This document shows, piece by piece, positions 15,753 to 24,147 of a stretch of DNA of 36,209 nucleotides. The stretch lies in assembly GCA_020440825.1 (NCBI GenBank), contig JAGRNJ010000014.1, forward strand, positions 1-36,209, written 5' to 3'. Position 1 is the first letter of the stretch. Every line of letters starts with the position of its first letter. This DNA comes from Leptospiraceae bacterium. Its GTDB lineage: Bacteria > Spirochaetota > Leptospiria > Turneriellales > Turneriellaceae. The position numbers were made by a program, and so were the translations under genes. Under the pieces are notes generated by a model. That model was not told where the DNA came from, made no database searches, and saw only the letters and a program-made list of their open reading frames with translations.

Positions 15753-16460
15753 ATGAAAGCAGCTTTACACCCGGCAGAAGAACGCGGCAAAGCAGATTTT
15801 GGGTGGCTCAACAGTCATCATAGTTTTAGCTTTGGGAATTACTACAATCCCGAGAAAATTCAATTTGGGGCTTTAAGAGTATTAAATGACGATATCGTTG
15901 CACCGGCGATGGGTTTTCAGACCCATTCACATGCGAACATGGAGATTATATCCATTCCTATCTATGGAACCCTGGCTCACAAAGACAGCACTGGCAATCA
16001 AAAGAATATAGAATCCGGGGAAGTACAAATCATGTCTGCAGGTACCGGTATTTCCCATTCAGAGTTTAATGCCTCTGACAAAGAGCCGGTAAATTTTCTA
16101 CAAATCTGGATATTGCCTGAAAAAATGAATGTACCCCCCCGATATGAGCAGCGGTTCTTTGATCTCGAAGCAAACCGCAATAAAATGGTCAAAATAGTCT
16201 CGCCAGATGGTTCAGAGAACAGCGTACAAATAAACCAGAAAGCGATTTTTTACCAGGGCCTTTTAGACCTTGATCAAACAGCATCTTTGACGCTTGAAAA
16301 AGACTTCGGTCTTTACGTTTTCCTCATCGATGGGTCTATCAAAATGGACAGTCAGATTCTGCAAAAACGGGATTCTCTGGCGATCACCGAGGCAAATTCT
16401 GTTGCAATTAAGGCTCTCGAAAATTCCCGGGTTTTAGCGATAGTGGTTCCTTTGGTTTAA
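15753..16460 (+). CDS. Pirin family protein (YhhW-like)
   Basis: A 235-residue bicupin protein of the pirin family, cytoplasmic. The N-terminal cupin carries the metal ligands in the expected places: His58 and His60 in THSHANME, and His102 and Glu104 in GISHSEFN. The opening KADFGWLNSHHSFSFGNYY is diagnostic of pirins. Some YhhW-like members have quercetin 2,3-dioxygenase activity; the physiological substrate is usually unknown and cannot be told here. The ATG at 15753 is chosen because it gives the family N-terminus; 25 upstream in-frame codons contain the palindrome and promoter-like region and are not conserved-looking. It is tail to tail with the TRAP gene, with two bases between stops. 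Confidence 0.93.
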   Translation: MKAALHPAEERGKADFGWLNSHHSFSFGNYYNPEKIQFGALRVLNDDIVAPAMGFQTHSHANMEIISIPIYGTLAHKDSTGNQKNIESGEVQIMSAGTGISHSEFNASDKEPVNFLQIWILPEKMNVPPRYEQRFFDLEANRNKMVKIVSPDGSENSVQINQKAIFYQGLLDLDQTASLTLEKDFGLYVFLIDGSIKMDSQILQKRDSLAITEANSVAIKALENSRVLAIVVPLV

Positions 16461-16462
16461 GT

Positions 16463-17746
16463 CTATTTATACCATAAACTCAACGCAGGTATATAGGTCA
16501 CCGCCAGTTGGGCAATAATCATGACCAGCAGATATGGAAAGATTGTCCGATAGATCACCGGCAGAGGTTTATTAAAACGAAAAGAAGAGATAAAAAGATT
16601 GATACCGACCGGAGGGGTAAGATAACCAATTTCCAAATTGGTTAAAAAAAGAATCCCCAGATGCACCATATTGATGCCATAACTTTCGGCGACCGGAATA
16701 ATCAAAGGTGCCAGGACAACAATTGCCGAGAAAATATCCATCAGGGCTCCTGCGATCAATAGAAAAATATTCAGCAGTGCCAGAAAAGCATATTTAGAAC
16801 TGATGTACTCGTTGAGATACACAAAAAACTTTTGTGGAATTTCATTGTAAATGAAGGCTTTGGTCAAAGCGACTGCAAAGAAAATAATAATCAGAATTCC
16901 CCCTAGCAAAGAGAAGGCTTCTTCGAGAATTTCGGGCAGTTTCTTTAAGTTAATTTCTCGAAAGGCAATTATTTCGAGCAGAATTACGCCGGTCAGAAAT
17001 ATTGCCCCGGTTTCTGCGACCGTGATTATACCGGTAAAAAATAAAATAAATGCAATGGGAATCAACGATATTTCGGGAATCAGTTTCCATAATTGCATTG
17101 AATCATCACGGGGTATCTGTGGAATGTCTTTTTTGCCTCGATTGACAAAGTACAGATAACCCATTGGTAAAAGCAGGAAAATAAGGCCCGGGAAAAGCCC
17201 CGCCAGAAAAAGTTCACCGATCGGTGCCTTATTCACAGAAATAATACCATACAAAATAACCGGCAGGCTGGGAAAAAAAAGCAAGCCAAGAGAGCCCCCG
17301 GCAGTGATTGCCCCAACTGCTTCGTCTTCTTTGTATCCGACAGAAATCAAAATGGGCAGCAGTAATCCGCCCAGAGCAATAATGCTGACCCCTGAAGCCC
17401 CGGTAAGAGGGGTAAACAAAGCCAATGTTACAAGTGCTACACAGCCAAGGACGAAGGCAGCCCCGCCGGGAAGTCTGGTAAACAACCTCGAGAAAGCATA
17501 AATCACCCGTTTCGGCATTCCTGAGTTTGCCAGTAAAAAGCCGGCCATGGTGAAAAACGGAATCGGCAAAAAAATATCACTACCGGTTAGATTTTCATAA
17601 GGGTCGAGCACCGCCACAATCAGATCTTGCCAGGGCGTATCGGTAGCTGCGCTCGAATGTAAGATCAGCGCAAAGGCCCCAAGACCGGCAAACAGAGGCA
17701 TTCCGTGCAAAACTGCAAGCAAAGCGATAAATGGCAATACGATCAT
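16463..17746 (-). CDS. TRAP transporter large permease (DctM family), orphan
   Basis: A 427-residue, very hydrophobic inner-membrane protein with about a dozen predicted helices, matching the DctM large permease of tripartite ATP-independent periplasmic transporters. Recognisable blocks are PIPFFTMAGFLLANSGMP (early), LTGASGVSIIALGGLLLPIL, GAITAGGSLGLLFFPSLPV, and the late NLEIGYLTPPVGINLF. TRAP systems import organic acids with a periplasmic binding protein (DctP) and a small membrane subunit (DctQ); neither is present nearby. Its ATG overlaps the gldC stop by 4 bases (ATGA), so it is coupled to gldC instead. The substrate is unknown. It may work with binding proteins encoded elsewhere, or as a secondary carrier of the same ion-transporter superfamily. 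Confidence 0.92.
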   Translation of the reverse strand: MIVLPFIALLAVLHGMPLFAGLGAFALILHSSAATDTPWQDLIVAVLDPYENLTGSDIFLPIPFFTMAGFLLANSGMPKRVIYAFSRLFTRLPGGAAFVLGCVALVTLALFTPLTGASGVSIIALGGLLLPILISVGYKEDEAVGAITAGGSLGLLFFPSLPVILYGIISVNKAPIGELFLAGLFPGLIFLLLPMGYLYFVNRGKKDIPQIPRDDSMQLWKLIPEISLIPIAFILFFTGIITVAETGAIFLTGVILLEIIAFREINLKKLPEILEEAFSLLGGILIIIFFAVALTKAFIYNEIPQKFFVYLNEYISSKYAFLALLNIFLLIAGALMDIFSAIVVLAPLIIPVAESYGINMVHLGILFLTNLEIGYLTPPVGINLFISSFRFNKPLPVIYRTIFPYLLVMIIAQLAVTYIPALSLWYK

Positions 17747-18075
17747 TTTTTAATCAGTCCTATTTTCTTGCCGAATTCACGCGCGAAATCGCGAATCATC
17801 TGGGCATTTTCGGTTTCTTTTGTTGCCCGCTCAAATGTATCTGCCATGCGACGAAGGGTCTGGTAGTAAAACAAGCCCATATCAGGAACCTGCATTTCTT
17901 TGCTCCACAGGTCGATTCCCAAAGCTTCTTTTTTATCAGCGTCATACAGACTCAGAATAAATGCTTCACTCGCCTGCATTTCTTCGCCGGCATCTTTTGC
18001 TTCCCAGAAGATGGAATCAGGAACACTGTCATTGTCCAGTTCTACGATGATTTTTATTTCAGATCTATGGGCCAT
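17743..18075 (-). CDS. gldC: GldC-family protein
   Basis: A 110-residue soluble protein closely resembling GldC of Bacteroidota gliding gene sets. The N-terminus is HRSEIKIIVELDNDSVPDSI, then a W-E-A-x-D segment, SEAFILSLYDADKKEALGID, LWSKEMQV and FYYQTLRRMADTFERAT, matching the family from end to end. GldC's biochemical role is not known; it is a cytoplasmic accessory protein, and homologues occur outside gliding bacteria. From the ATG at 18075, preceded by GGAAGA, it has the usual length; the frame begins five codons further up. It is translationally coupled to the TRAP permease gene. Its start overlaps, head to head, the first codons of the fused acyltransferase gene. No other gld or por core gene is in the window. 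Confidence 0.85.
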   Translation of the reverse strand: MAHRSEIKIIVELDNDSVPDSIFWEAKDAGEEMQASEAFILSLYDADKKEALGIDLWSKEMQVPDMGLFYYQTLRRMADTFERATKETENAQMIRDFAREFGKKIGLIKK

Positions 18076-20238
18076 TCTTCCGCATCGCAAAATGGAATCG
18101 TCAGATCAAGAGAAAAGCTAAAAATCGTTGACTCTGCCGATTCTTTTGAGCCATTAATCCCTATGGCAAAAGATGTGCGCGGCGATTCTCAAACCTATGC
18201 TCCATGGCAGCGGGAATTCTTCAAAAATATAGAAATATTTGTTCAACAGGGTCTTTCAGAAAAAAAAGCCAAAGAACTGCTCAAACAATATCTGGTTCTC
18301 TCTTCAGAATATCCGGTTCCCAGAGTTATGGAAACTTTCAAAGACGAGTCAAAACTCGACGAAGTGGGGGTTTATTCTCAGCGAGATCCTGAGATTCGTG
18401 ACTTCATGATGGAGTTTTTACAGCCGATCTTGAAAAACTTTACAGTCGAGGGTGTAGAAAATCTCAAAGAAATTATTCCTTTAATGGGAAAATATCCTTT
18501 AACATTGATTTCAAACCATCTCTCACATTTTGATACAGCAGCAATCTATGGCCTGCTATATCGTCAGGGTGGCGATGCCCGTAAACTGGCAGACAGTATG
18601 GTATTTATAGCCGGAAGGCTTGTCTTTTTACCTGACTTTACCCGACTGGGACTGTACACCATTAACTCGCTGCTTGTCTGTTCGAAACGGGATATGACTG
18701 ATAATCCTGCGCTGGCAGATAGAATGACACGCATCAATATGCGATCTTTTAGAAAGGCAAATGAACTGCAGAAAGCCGGCCAGGTAATTGCAATCTTTCC
18801 AGAAGGAACCCGCTCCCGCACCGGAAGACTTTTGACCTTTGTCGATACCGTTTATCACTATTGTATGAATAAAGTGGTCATACCTATTTCTCTGGTAGGT
18901 ACCGACAACATATTGCCAACTGAAAGTTTTCTATTCAATATGGCCTATGGTAAAATCATTATTGGTAAGCCTGTATTGGTCGGCAAACTGCCCTCTTCCC
19001 AGATGCAGACTTTCCCCGAGACGGTGCAGCGACTTGAAATACCGGCTCATGTAAATAATAAACAGCAGTATGTAATTGATAATCTGGCTGTAATGGTAGG
19101 TCAAAACCTGCACCGCCATATGCATGGCACCTATCGAAATCTGTATCTCTCACGTCCACAACCTGGGGTTTCAAACAAGCTGATTGTGAAACCAAAAGAA
19201 TATGAACAGACTGTGGTTGTCATAGGGCATTCAACGTATGGTATTTCAACTGCGGCAATTCTGGCGAATAAAAATGTTGAAATCAAAGTCTACATCCGTG
19301 ATGCAGAAAAAGCCCAGGAATTTAATAATCTCGCCACAGATCAGGACCATTACCCTCTTTATAAACTGCCTCCCAATATCGAATTTACCTCTGATCTGCA
19401 GGAGATTGCAAAAGGAACCATCTTTATACAGGCAGCCCGAGCCTGGGAAATCGAAGAATACTATAAAGATGTTGCCCCGATTCTGGCACAGACAACGGGG
19501 CCAATCATCAATGTTGTCAAAGGCTTTACCGGATCGAAATACGGCCTCATCTTTGATGACCTTGAAAAAATATTCGGACTTGATCCGGTGCGATTTGTTG
19601 CCCTGGCTGGCGCCAACTATCCTGACCAAATTATGGATCGTAAGCCGACCGGCTTTGAGATTGCGGCAATCAACACTCATCTGGTTCCCCAACTGCTGAA
19701 ATACTTTAACACCGGCTATGCTTCTACCCGTCCGGCGGTGAATCCTTATGATGTTCGATCTATTCAACTGGCTGGAGCATTAAAAAATATTTATGCCATG
19801 GGTATTGGTATTCTCGATGGCTACTATGAAAAAAATCTGGGCGGAGACACTGACAACACGTTGTTTCTTTTGTCGAATCGTATTTTCCACGAAATGGTCA
19901 AGCTCGGTGTCGCTCTTGGCGGGCGCCGATCTACATTCGGCGGACTGTCTGGCCTGACCGACCTTATGTTGAGTTGTTTCGGTAAAGATTCTCATGATCG
20001 CCAGTTCGGTCATAACTTTATCTATAACCAGGTCGATACCAATAAAATTACTTCGGGTCTTTACGGTGTTCGGGTACTACCGAAAATGATTGATATCAGT
20101 TTTGATAATTATCCCATTATGAAAGGGATTCATGCAGTCGTTGTAAATAAAAAAGACATGGACGATGTTATAGAAAAACTGATCGAAAAAATGTCCTGGT
20201 ATGATTTCACTCGTCCTGAAAGTGAAGCTGAAAACTGA
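18067..20238 (+). CDS. Fused PlsC-type acyltransferase and NAD(P)-dependent glycerol-3-phosphate dehydrogenase (GpsA)
   Basis: A 723-residue two-enzyme fusion. The N-terminal half is a glycerolipid acyltransferase with motif I NHLSHFD (His151, Asp156), motif III FPEGTRSRTG (244-253) and motif IV VIPISLVGTD. The C-terminal half (about 380-723) is GpsA-like: the Rossmann loop GHSTYG (387-392), VVKGF with Lys485, GALKN with Lys573, and the NTLFLLSNR and GLSGLTDLMLSCF segments of GpsA. The Rossmann motif is GxSxxG rather than GxGxxG. Together the halves could turn dihydroxyacetone phosphate into glycerol 3-phosphate and then acylate it; whether the acyltransferase acts on glycerol 3-phosphate or lyso-PA is not decidable by eye. 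The ATG at 18067 overlaps gldC's start by 9 bases; ATG 18163 is the alternative. It leads the phosphonate operon. Confidence 0.9.
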   Translation: MGHSSASQNGIVRSREKLKIVDSADSFEPLIPMAKDVRGDSQTYAPWQREFFKNIEIFVQQGLSEKKAKELLKQYLVLSSEYPVPRVMETFKDESKLDEVGVYSQRDPEIRDFMMEFLQPILKNFTVEGVENLKEIIPLMGKYPLTLISNHLSHFDTAAIYGLLYRQGGDARKLADSMVFIAGRLVFLPDFTRLGLYTINSLLVCSKRDMTDNPALADRMTRINMRSFRKANELQKAGQVIAIFPEGTRSRTGRLLTFVDTVYHYCMNKVVIPISLVGTDNILPTESFLFNMAYGKIIIGKPVLVGKLPSSQMQTFPETVQRLEIPAHVNNKQQYVIDNLAVMVGQNLHRHMHGTYRNLYLSRPQPGVSNKLIVKPKEYEQTVVVIGHSTYGISTAAILANKNVEIKVYIRDAEKAQEFNNLATDQDHYPLYKLPPNIEFTSDLQEIAKGTIFIQAARAWEIEEYYKDVAPILAQTTGPIINVVKGFTGSKYGLIFDDLEKIFGLDPVRFVALAGANYPDQIMDRKPTGFEIAAINTHLVPQLLKYFNTGYASTRPAVNPYDVRSIQLAGALKNIYAMGIGILDGYYEKNLGGDTDNTLFLLSNRIFHEMVKLGVALGGRRSTFGGLSGLTDLMLSCFGKDSHDRQFGHNFIYNQVDTNKITSGLYGVRVLPKMIDISFDNYPIMKGIHAVVVNKKDMDDVIEKLIEKMSWYDFTRPESEAEN

Positions 20239-20292
20239 AAATTCAGAACGATTGACGAGCTGAAAACAAGGTTAAACCTGCCCGAACCGCTT

Positions 20293-21906
20293 ATGAAAAA
20301 AGATCAAAAACTCAGGGAAATGATTCTCTCAAACGATGTACGCTTCTTAATGGAAGCTCACAATGGTCTCAGTGCCAAAATTGCCGAAGAGGCCGGGTTT
20401 GAAGGAATCTGGGCCAGCGGCTTATCTATTTCAGCTCAGCTCGGGGTGAGAGATAATAACGAGGCAAGCTGGACACAAGTACTTGAGGTAGTAGAATTCA
20501 TGAGCGATGCTACTACTGTTCCTATTCTACTCGACGGAGATACTGGTTACGGCAACTTCAATAACATGCGCCGTCTGGTAAGAAAACTCGAGCAGCGGGA
20601 TGTTGCCGGGGTGTGCATTGAAGATAAGCTTTTTCCCAAAACAAATAGTTTTATTCGGGGAACTGCCCAACCCCTCGCAGATACAGATGAATTCTGCGGA
20701 AAAATAAAGGCCGGCAAAGATGCGCAGACTTCAGACAATTTTAATATTGTAGCCCGGGTCGAGGCTTTTATTGCCGGTTGGGGTCTCAAAGAAGCTTTAC
20801 GCCGGGCAGAGCTTTACCGCCAGGCAGGTGCAGATGCCATTTTAATTCATTCGGCTTTAAAGAATCCGAGTGAAATTCTTGAATTCAAAAAAGAATGGGC
20901 AGATAGACATCCTGTTGTTATTGTGCCGACCAAGTATTACACCACCCCAACAGAAGTATTTCGCGAATATAAATTCAGCATAGTTATCTGGGCAAATCAT
21001 CTTATGAGAACGGCAGTAACTGCCATGCAAAATACTGCCCGACAGATTTATCAAGACCAGAACTTACTGGCCGTAGAAGAAAATATCGCCAGTGTCAGTG
21101 AAGTTTTTCGCCTGCAAGGTGAAACAGAACTGGCAGAAGCAGAAAAACGGTATCTACCCACTTCCCATACATCCGCATCTGCCATCATTTTGGCTGCTTC
21201 TCGGGGTAAAGAACTTGGGGAACTGACTGACAATATTCCCAAAGCAATGATTCCCATTCGCAACAAACCTCTGCTTGCGCATATAATTGAAAATTACCGG
21301 GAAGTAAATATCAAACAGTTGTGTGTAGTGCGAGGCTATCGCAAAGAGCAGGTGAACATTCCCGCTATTGACTATGCCGACAATGATGATTATGAAACGA
21401 CCGGTGAGGTTTACTCACTTTTTCAGGCTAAAGAAAAACTGAAAGGCAATGTAATTGTCTCATACGGCGATGTACTGTTCAAAAAACATATTCTATATGA
21501 ATTAAGCGATAACCCAGGCGATTTTGTTATCGTTGTAGATTACCAGTGGGAAAAAAAGGCAGAATTGAATCGCCCGATGGATTTTGTGCAGTGTTCAGAG
21601 CCAAAGTCAAATGTATCTTTTTACAACACTGTTTCTTTGAAATCAATTGGTGTAGATAAATCAAAAATGCAGGTGCATGGCGAATGGACTGGTATTCTGA
21701 AACTTTCGGCAAAAGGCAGTGAAATATTTAAAAAGCTACTCGAAGACCAGTTTGCTAAAAATGCAGTTGAATTTAAAAATTTCAAATTGCCTGATATTTT
21801 GCGCAGTTTACTTTCCTCTGGTCAGAATATAGAAGTACAATACATTGCCGGTGACTGGCTGGATGTAGACCTGCTCGATGATGTTCTAGCCGGAAGTGGG
21901 TTCTAA
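20293..21906 (+). CDS. pepM: Fused phosphoenolpyruvate mutase and phosphonate cytidylyltransferase (PepM-PntC)
   Basis: A 537-residue bifunctional enzyme. Residues 1-about 285 are PEP mutase: [19 protein letters not shown] (Asp54), [10 protein letters not shown] (Asp81, Asp83) and the hallmark [10 protein letters not shown] (110-119) that separates the mutase from isocitrate lyase-like relatives. It converts PEP to phosphonopyruvate, the entry step to nearly all natural phosphonates. Residues about 296-537 are a nucleotidyltransferase: [20 protein letters not shown] (Lys317), SYGDVLF (Asp393) and [12 protein letters not shown] (Asp521, Asp524), matching PntC-like enzymes that make CMP-phosphonates. 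It follows the fusion gene by 54 bases and overlaps the decarboxylase start by one base. Mutase assignment is very strong, cytidylyltransferase strong. Confidence 0.93.
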   Translation: MKKDQKLREMILSNDVRFLMEAHNGLSAKIAEEAGFEGIWASGLSISAQLGVRDNNEASWTQVLEVVEFMSDATTVPILLDGDTGYGNFNNMRRLVRKLEQRDVAGVCIEDKLFPKTNSFIRGTAQPLADTDEFCGKIKAGKDAQTSDNFNIVARVEAFIAGWGLKEALRRAELYRQAGADAILIHSALKNPSEILEFKKEWADRHPVVIVPTKYYTTPTEVFREYKFSIVIWANHLMRTAVTAMQNTARQIYQDQNLLAVEENIASVSEVFRLQGETELAEAEKRYLPTSHTSASAIILAASRGKELGELTDNIPKAMIPIRNKPLLAHIIENYREVNIKQLCVVRGYRKEQVNIPAIDYADNDDYETTGEVYSLFQAKEKLKGNVIVSYGDVLFKKHILYELSDNPGDFVIVVDYQWEKKAELNRPMDFVQCSEPKSNVSFYNTVSLKSIGVDKSKMQVHGEWTGILKLSAKGSEIFKKLLEDQFAKNAVEFKNFKLPDILRSLLSSGQNIEVQYIAGDWLDVDLLDDVLAGSGF

Positions 21907-23048
21907 TGATTTCTGCTGAGTCTTTTATAAAAGCCGCGGGAAAGCATGGTTTTTCGCTTTATAGCGGGGTACCCTGCTCTTATCTCAAACCATTCATCAA
22001 TTATGTCATTGATGATCCAGAACTTACCTATATCGGCGCAGCCAATGAAGGCGATGCAGTGGCGATTGCCAGTGGTGCTCATTTGGGAGGTAAACGCAGT
22101 GTTGTCATGTTCCAGAATTCAGGTTTTGGCAATGCAGTGAGCCCGATAAGTTCATTGAACATGATCTTCAATATTCCTGTGCTGATTATTACCACCCATC
22201 GAGGTGAACCGGGTGGCCCGCAAGATGAACCACAACATGACCTGATGGGCCATATGACAGATTCTCTGTTCGATATAATGAAAGTTCCTCATGAGATTTT
22301 TCCGCGTGAAGAACATGAAATTGAAGCTGCTTTGAACCGGGCTGTAACACACATGGATAAAACCGGCACCCCTTACGGCTTTATCATGAAAAAAGATACG
22401 GTTGCTTCTCACACATTACAATCGAAACCGGTCGTAAAACCTATATCGGCACAACTTTCAGCGCCAGAACGATTTTCAACTTCTCTTCCTACCCGGCGTG
22501 AAGTACTTACCCAGATCGTCGAATCAACAACTGAAAAAGACATTCTGTTCGCAACTACAGGTTTCTCAGGACGCAGTCTTTATGCAGTAAAAGACCGTCC
22601 CAACCATTTGTATATGGTCGGTTCAATGGGCTGTATACCGGTACTCGGTTTAGGGTTTGCCCTTGCCCGACCAGATTTAAAAACCATCGTTATTGATGGG
22701 GATGGGGCTGCTCTAATGCGTCTTGGTGCGTATGCGACAGTCGGTTATGAACGCCCTGCAAATCTGCTGCACATTCTCATTGATAACGAAGTACATGACA
22801 GCACAGGGGGCCAGTCTACCGTCAGCCACTCGGTCGATCTTGCGGCTGTGGCTGCAGCCTGCGGATACCCTAAAGTAATTCGGGCAAAATCTGTCACCGA
22901 AATTTTTGAACTTTGTAAAAATCCAATTTCGGAATGTACATTTGTACATATAAAGACTGCACCCGGTGAACCAAAAGATTTACCGCGACCGAAGGTGACG
23001 CCAATACAAGTAACAGAACGGCTTATGTCTCTAGTGCAATCGCTGTAG
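21906..23048 (+). CDS. ppd: Phosphonopyruvate decarboxylase
   Basis: A 380-residue thiamine-diphosphate enzyme that decarboxylates phosphonopyruvate to phosphonoacetaldehyde, pulling the unfavourable mutase reaction forward. The N-terminal half starts with the family's FSLYSGVPCSYLKPFINYV, then AANEGDAVAIASGAHLGG (catalytic Glu) and NSGFGNAVSPISSL. The C-terminal half has the ThDP motif starting IDGDGAALMRLGA and closing at IDNEVHDSTGGQ. Length is normal. Its ATG overlaps the upstream stop (TAATG), so it is translationally coupled to the PepM fusion, and phnW follows after 7 bases. Related sulfopyruvate decarboxylases share this fold, but the neighbour genes settle the assignment. Confidence 0.95.
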   Translation: MISAESFIKAAGKHGFSLYSGVPCSYLKPFINYVIDDPELTYIGAANEGDAVAIASGAHLGGKRSVVMFQNSGFGNAVSPISSLNMIFNIPVLIITTHRGEPGGPQDEPQHDLMGHMTDSLFDIMKVPHEIFPREEHEIEAALNRAVTHMDKTGTPYGFIMKKDTVASHTLQSKPVVKPISAQLSAPERFSTSLPTRREVLTQIVESTTEKDILFATTGFSGRSLYAVKDRPNHLYMVGSMGCIPVLGLGFALARPDLKTIVIDGDGAALMRLGAYATVGYERPANLLHILIDNEVHDSTGGQSTVSHSVDLAAVAAACGYPKVIRAKSVTEIFELCKNPISECTFVHIKTAPGEPKDLPRPKVTPIQVTERLMSLVQSL

Positions 23049-23055
23049 GATACCT

Positions 23056-24144
23056 ATGCAAAAAAAATATTTTTTATTGAATCCGGGCCCTGTCACACTT
23101 ACAGAAAGAGTGAGAAATTCACTTCTGCAGCCCGACATGTGCCATCGGGAAGATGAATTTGCAGAAATGCAGAAACGGATTATTGATAAACTGAAGCATG
23201 TATATCCATCCGCCTCAAAAACTTACACCCCGGTACTACTGACCGGCTCGGGCACAGCTGCAGTTGAAGCAATGTTGCAGACTTTTGCTAAGCACGATGA
23301 AAAAACCTTAGTTGTGGCAAATGGTGTATATGGCGAAAGAATCGCGAATATTCTCAAGAAACAGAATAAACCTTATACAATGATTCAAAGTGAATGGCAG
23401 CATGACATCGATTTATCAAGAGTAGAAGACGCATTGAAATCAGAAAAGTATGGGTATGTCGCCTCTGTACATCATGAAACCACAACCGGCCGCCTGAATT
23501 CCATTCCCGCACTCGGAAAATTGTGCCAGAAGTATAAGGTTCCCATGCTGCTCGATGGTGTCAGCAGTTTTGGCGGTGAAAAAATTAACCATGATGAATG
23601 GAATATTACAGCGGTAGCAGCAACAGCAAACAAATGTCTGCACTCTGTACCGGGTATTTCATTTGTGCAGGTAAGAAATGAGTTATTAGAAAATGGAGTT
23701 TCTTATTCAACTTCAGTTTATCTCGATTTGATTTCTTATTATACAAACCAGAAATCCGGATTTTCACCGTTTACTCAATCGGTACATGTGTTGTATGCTC
23801 TTGAAGAAGCCCTCAATGAGTTGAAAGACCAGGGTGGTTTCGAAGCCCGTCATAAATTCTATCTCGAAAAGTCTTCGTACATAATCTCAACCCTGACAAA
23901 TGCGGGCTTCGAATTATTTCTCGATAGCAAAGACGATTATTCGCATATTCTCATCTCTTTTAAGATTCCCGCCCAGTTTACTTATGAACTTCTGCATGAA
24001 ACACTTAAAGAAGAAGGGTTTATCATCTATGCCGGACAGGGAAATTTCTCAGGTAAAATTTTCCGCATTTCGATAATGGGTGAGGTGCAAATTTCAGACC
24101 TTGATAGACTGTGTAAGAATATAATAAAACTGGCTGGAAAATAA
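23056..24144 (+). CDS. phnW: 2-aminoethylphosphonate:pyruvate transaminase
   Basis: A 362-residue PLP-dependent class V aminotransferase. FLLNPGPVTLTERVRNSLLQ and DMCHREDEF at the N-terminus are typical of PhnW. LLTGSGTAAVEAMLQ binds the cofactor phosphate, LLDGVSSFGG carries the pyridine-binding Asp (168), and ATANKCLHSVPG holds the Schiff-base Lys193. PhnW is often catabolic, degrading AEP; here, coupled with PEP mutase and decarboxylase, it should run toward AEP synthesis from phosphonoacetaldehyde. No phosphonatase (phnX) or C-P lyase gene is in the window, which supports the biosynthetic direction. A GTAGGATA ribosome site precedes ATG 23056. The next gene starts 3 bases after its stop. 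Confidence 0.94.
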   Translation: MQKKYFLLNPGPVTLTERVRNSLLQPDMCHREDEFAEMQKRIIDKLKHVYPSASKTYTPVLLTGSGTAAVEAMLQTFAKHDEKTLVVANGVYGERIANILKKQNKPYTMIQSEWQHDIDLSRVEDALKSEKYGYVASVHHETTTGRLNSIPALGKLCQKYKVPMLLDGVSSFGGEKINHDEWNITAVAATANKCLHSVPGISFVQVRNELLENGVSYSTSVYLDLISYYTNQKSGFSPFTQSVHVLYALEEALNELKDQGGFEARHKFYLEKSSYIISTLTNAGFELFLDSKDDYSHILISFKIPAQFTYELLHETLKEEGFIIYAGQGNFSGKIFRISIMGEVQISDLDRLCKNIIKLAGK

Positions 24145-24147
24145 TTT

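Noticed and set aside
17731..18066. Upstream extension of the acyltransferase-GpsA frame
   Set aside because: It is the antisense of gldC, with composition unlike a real protein.
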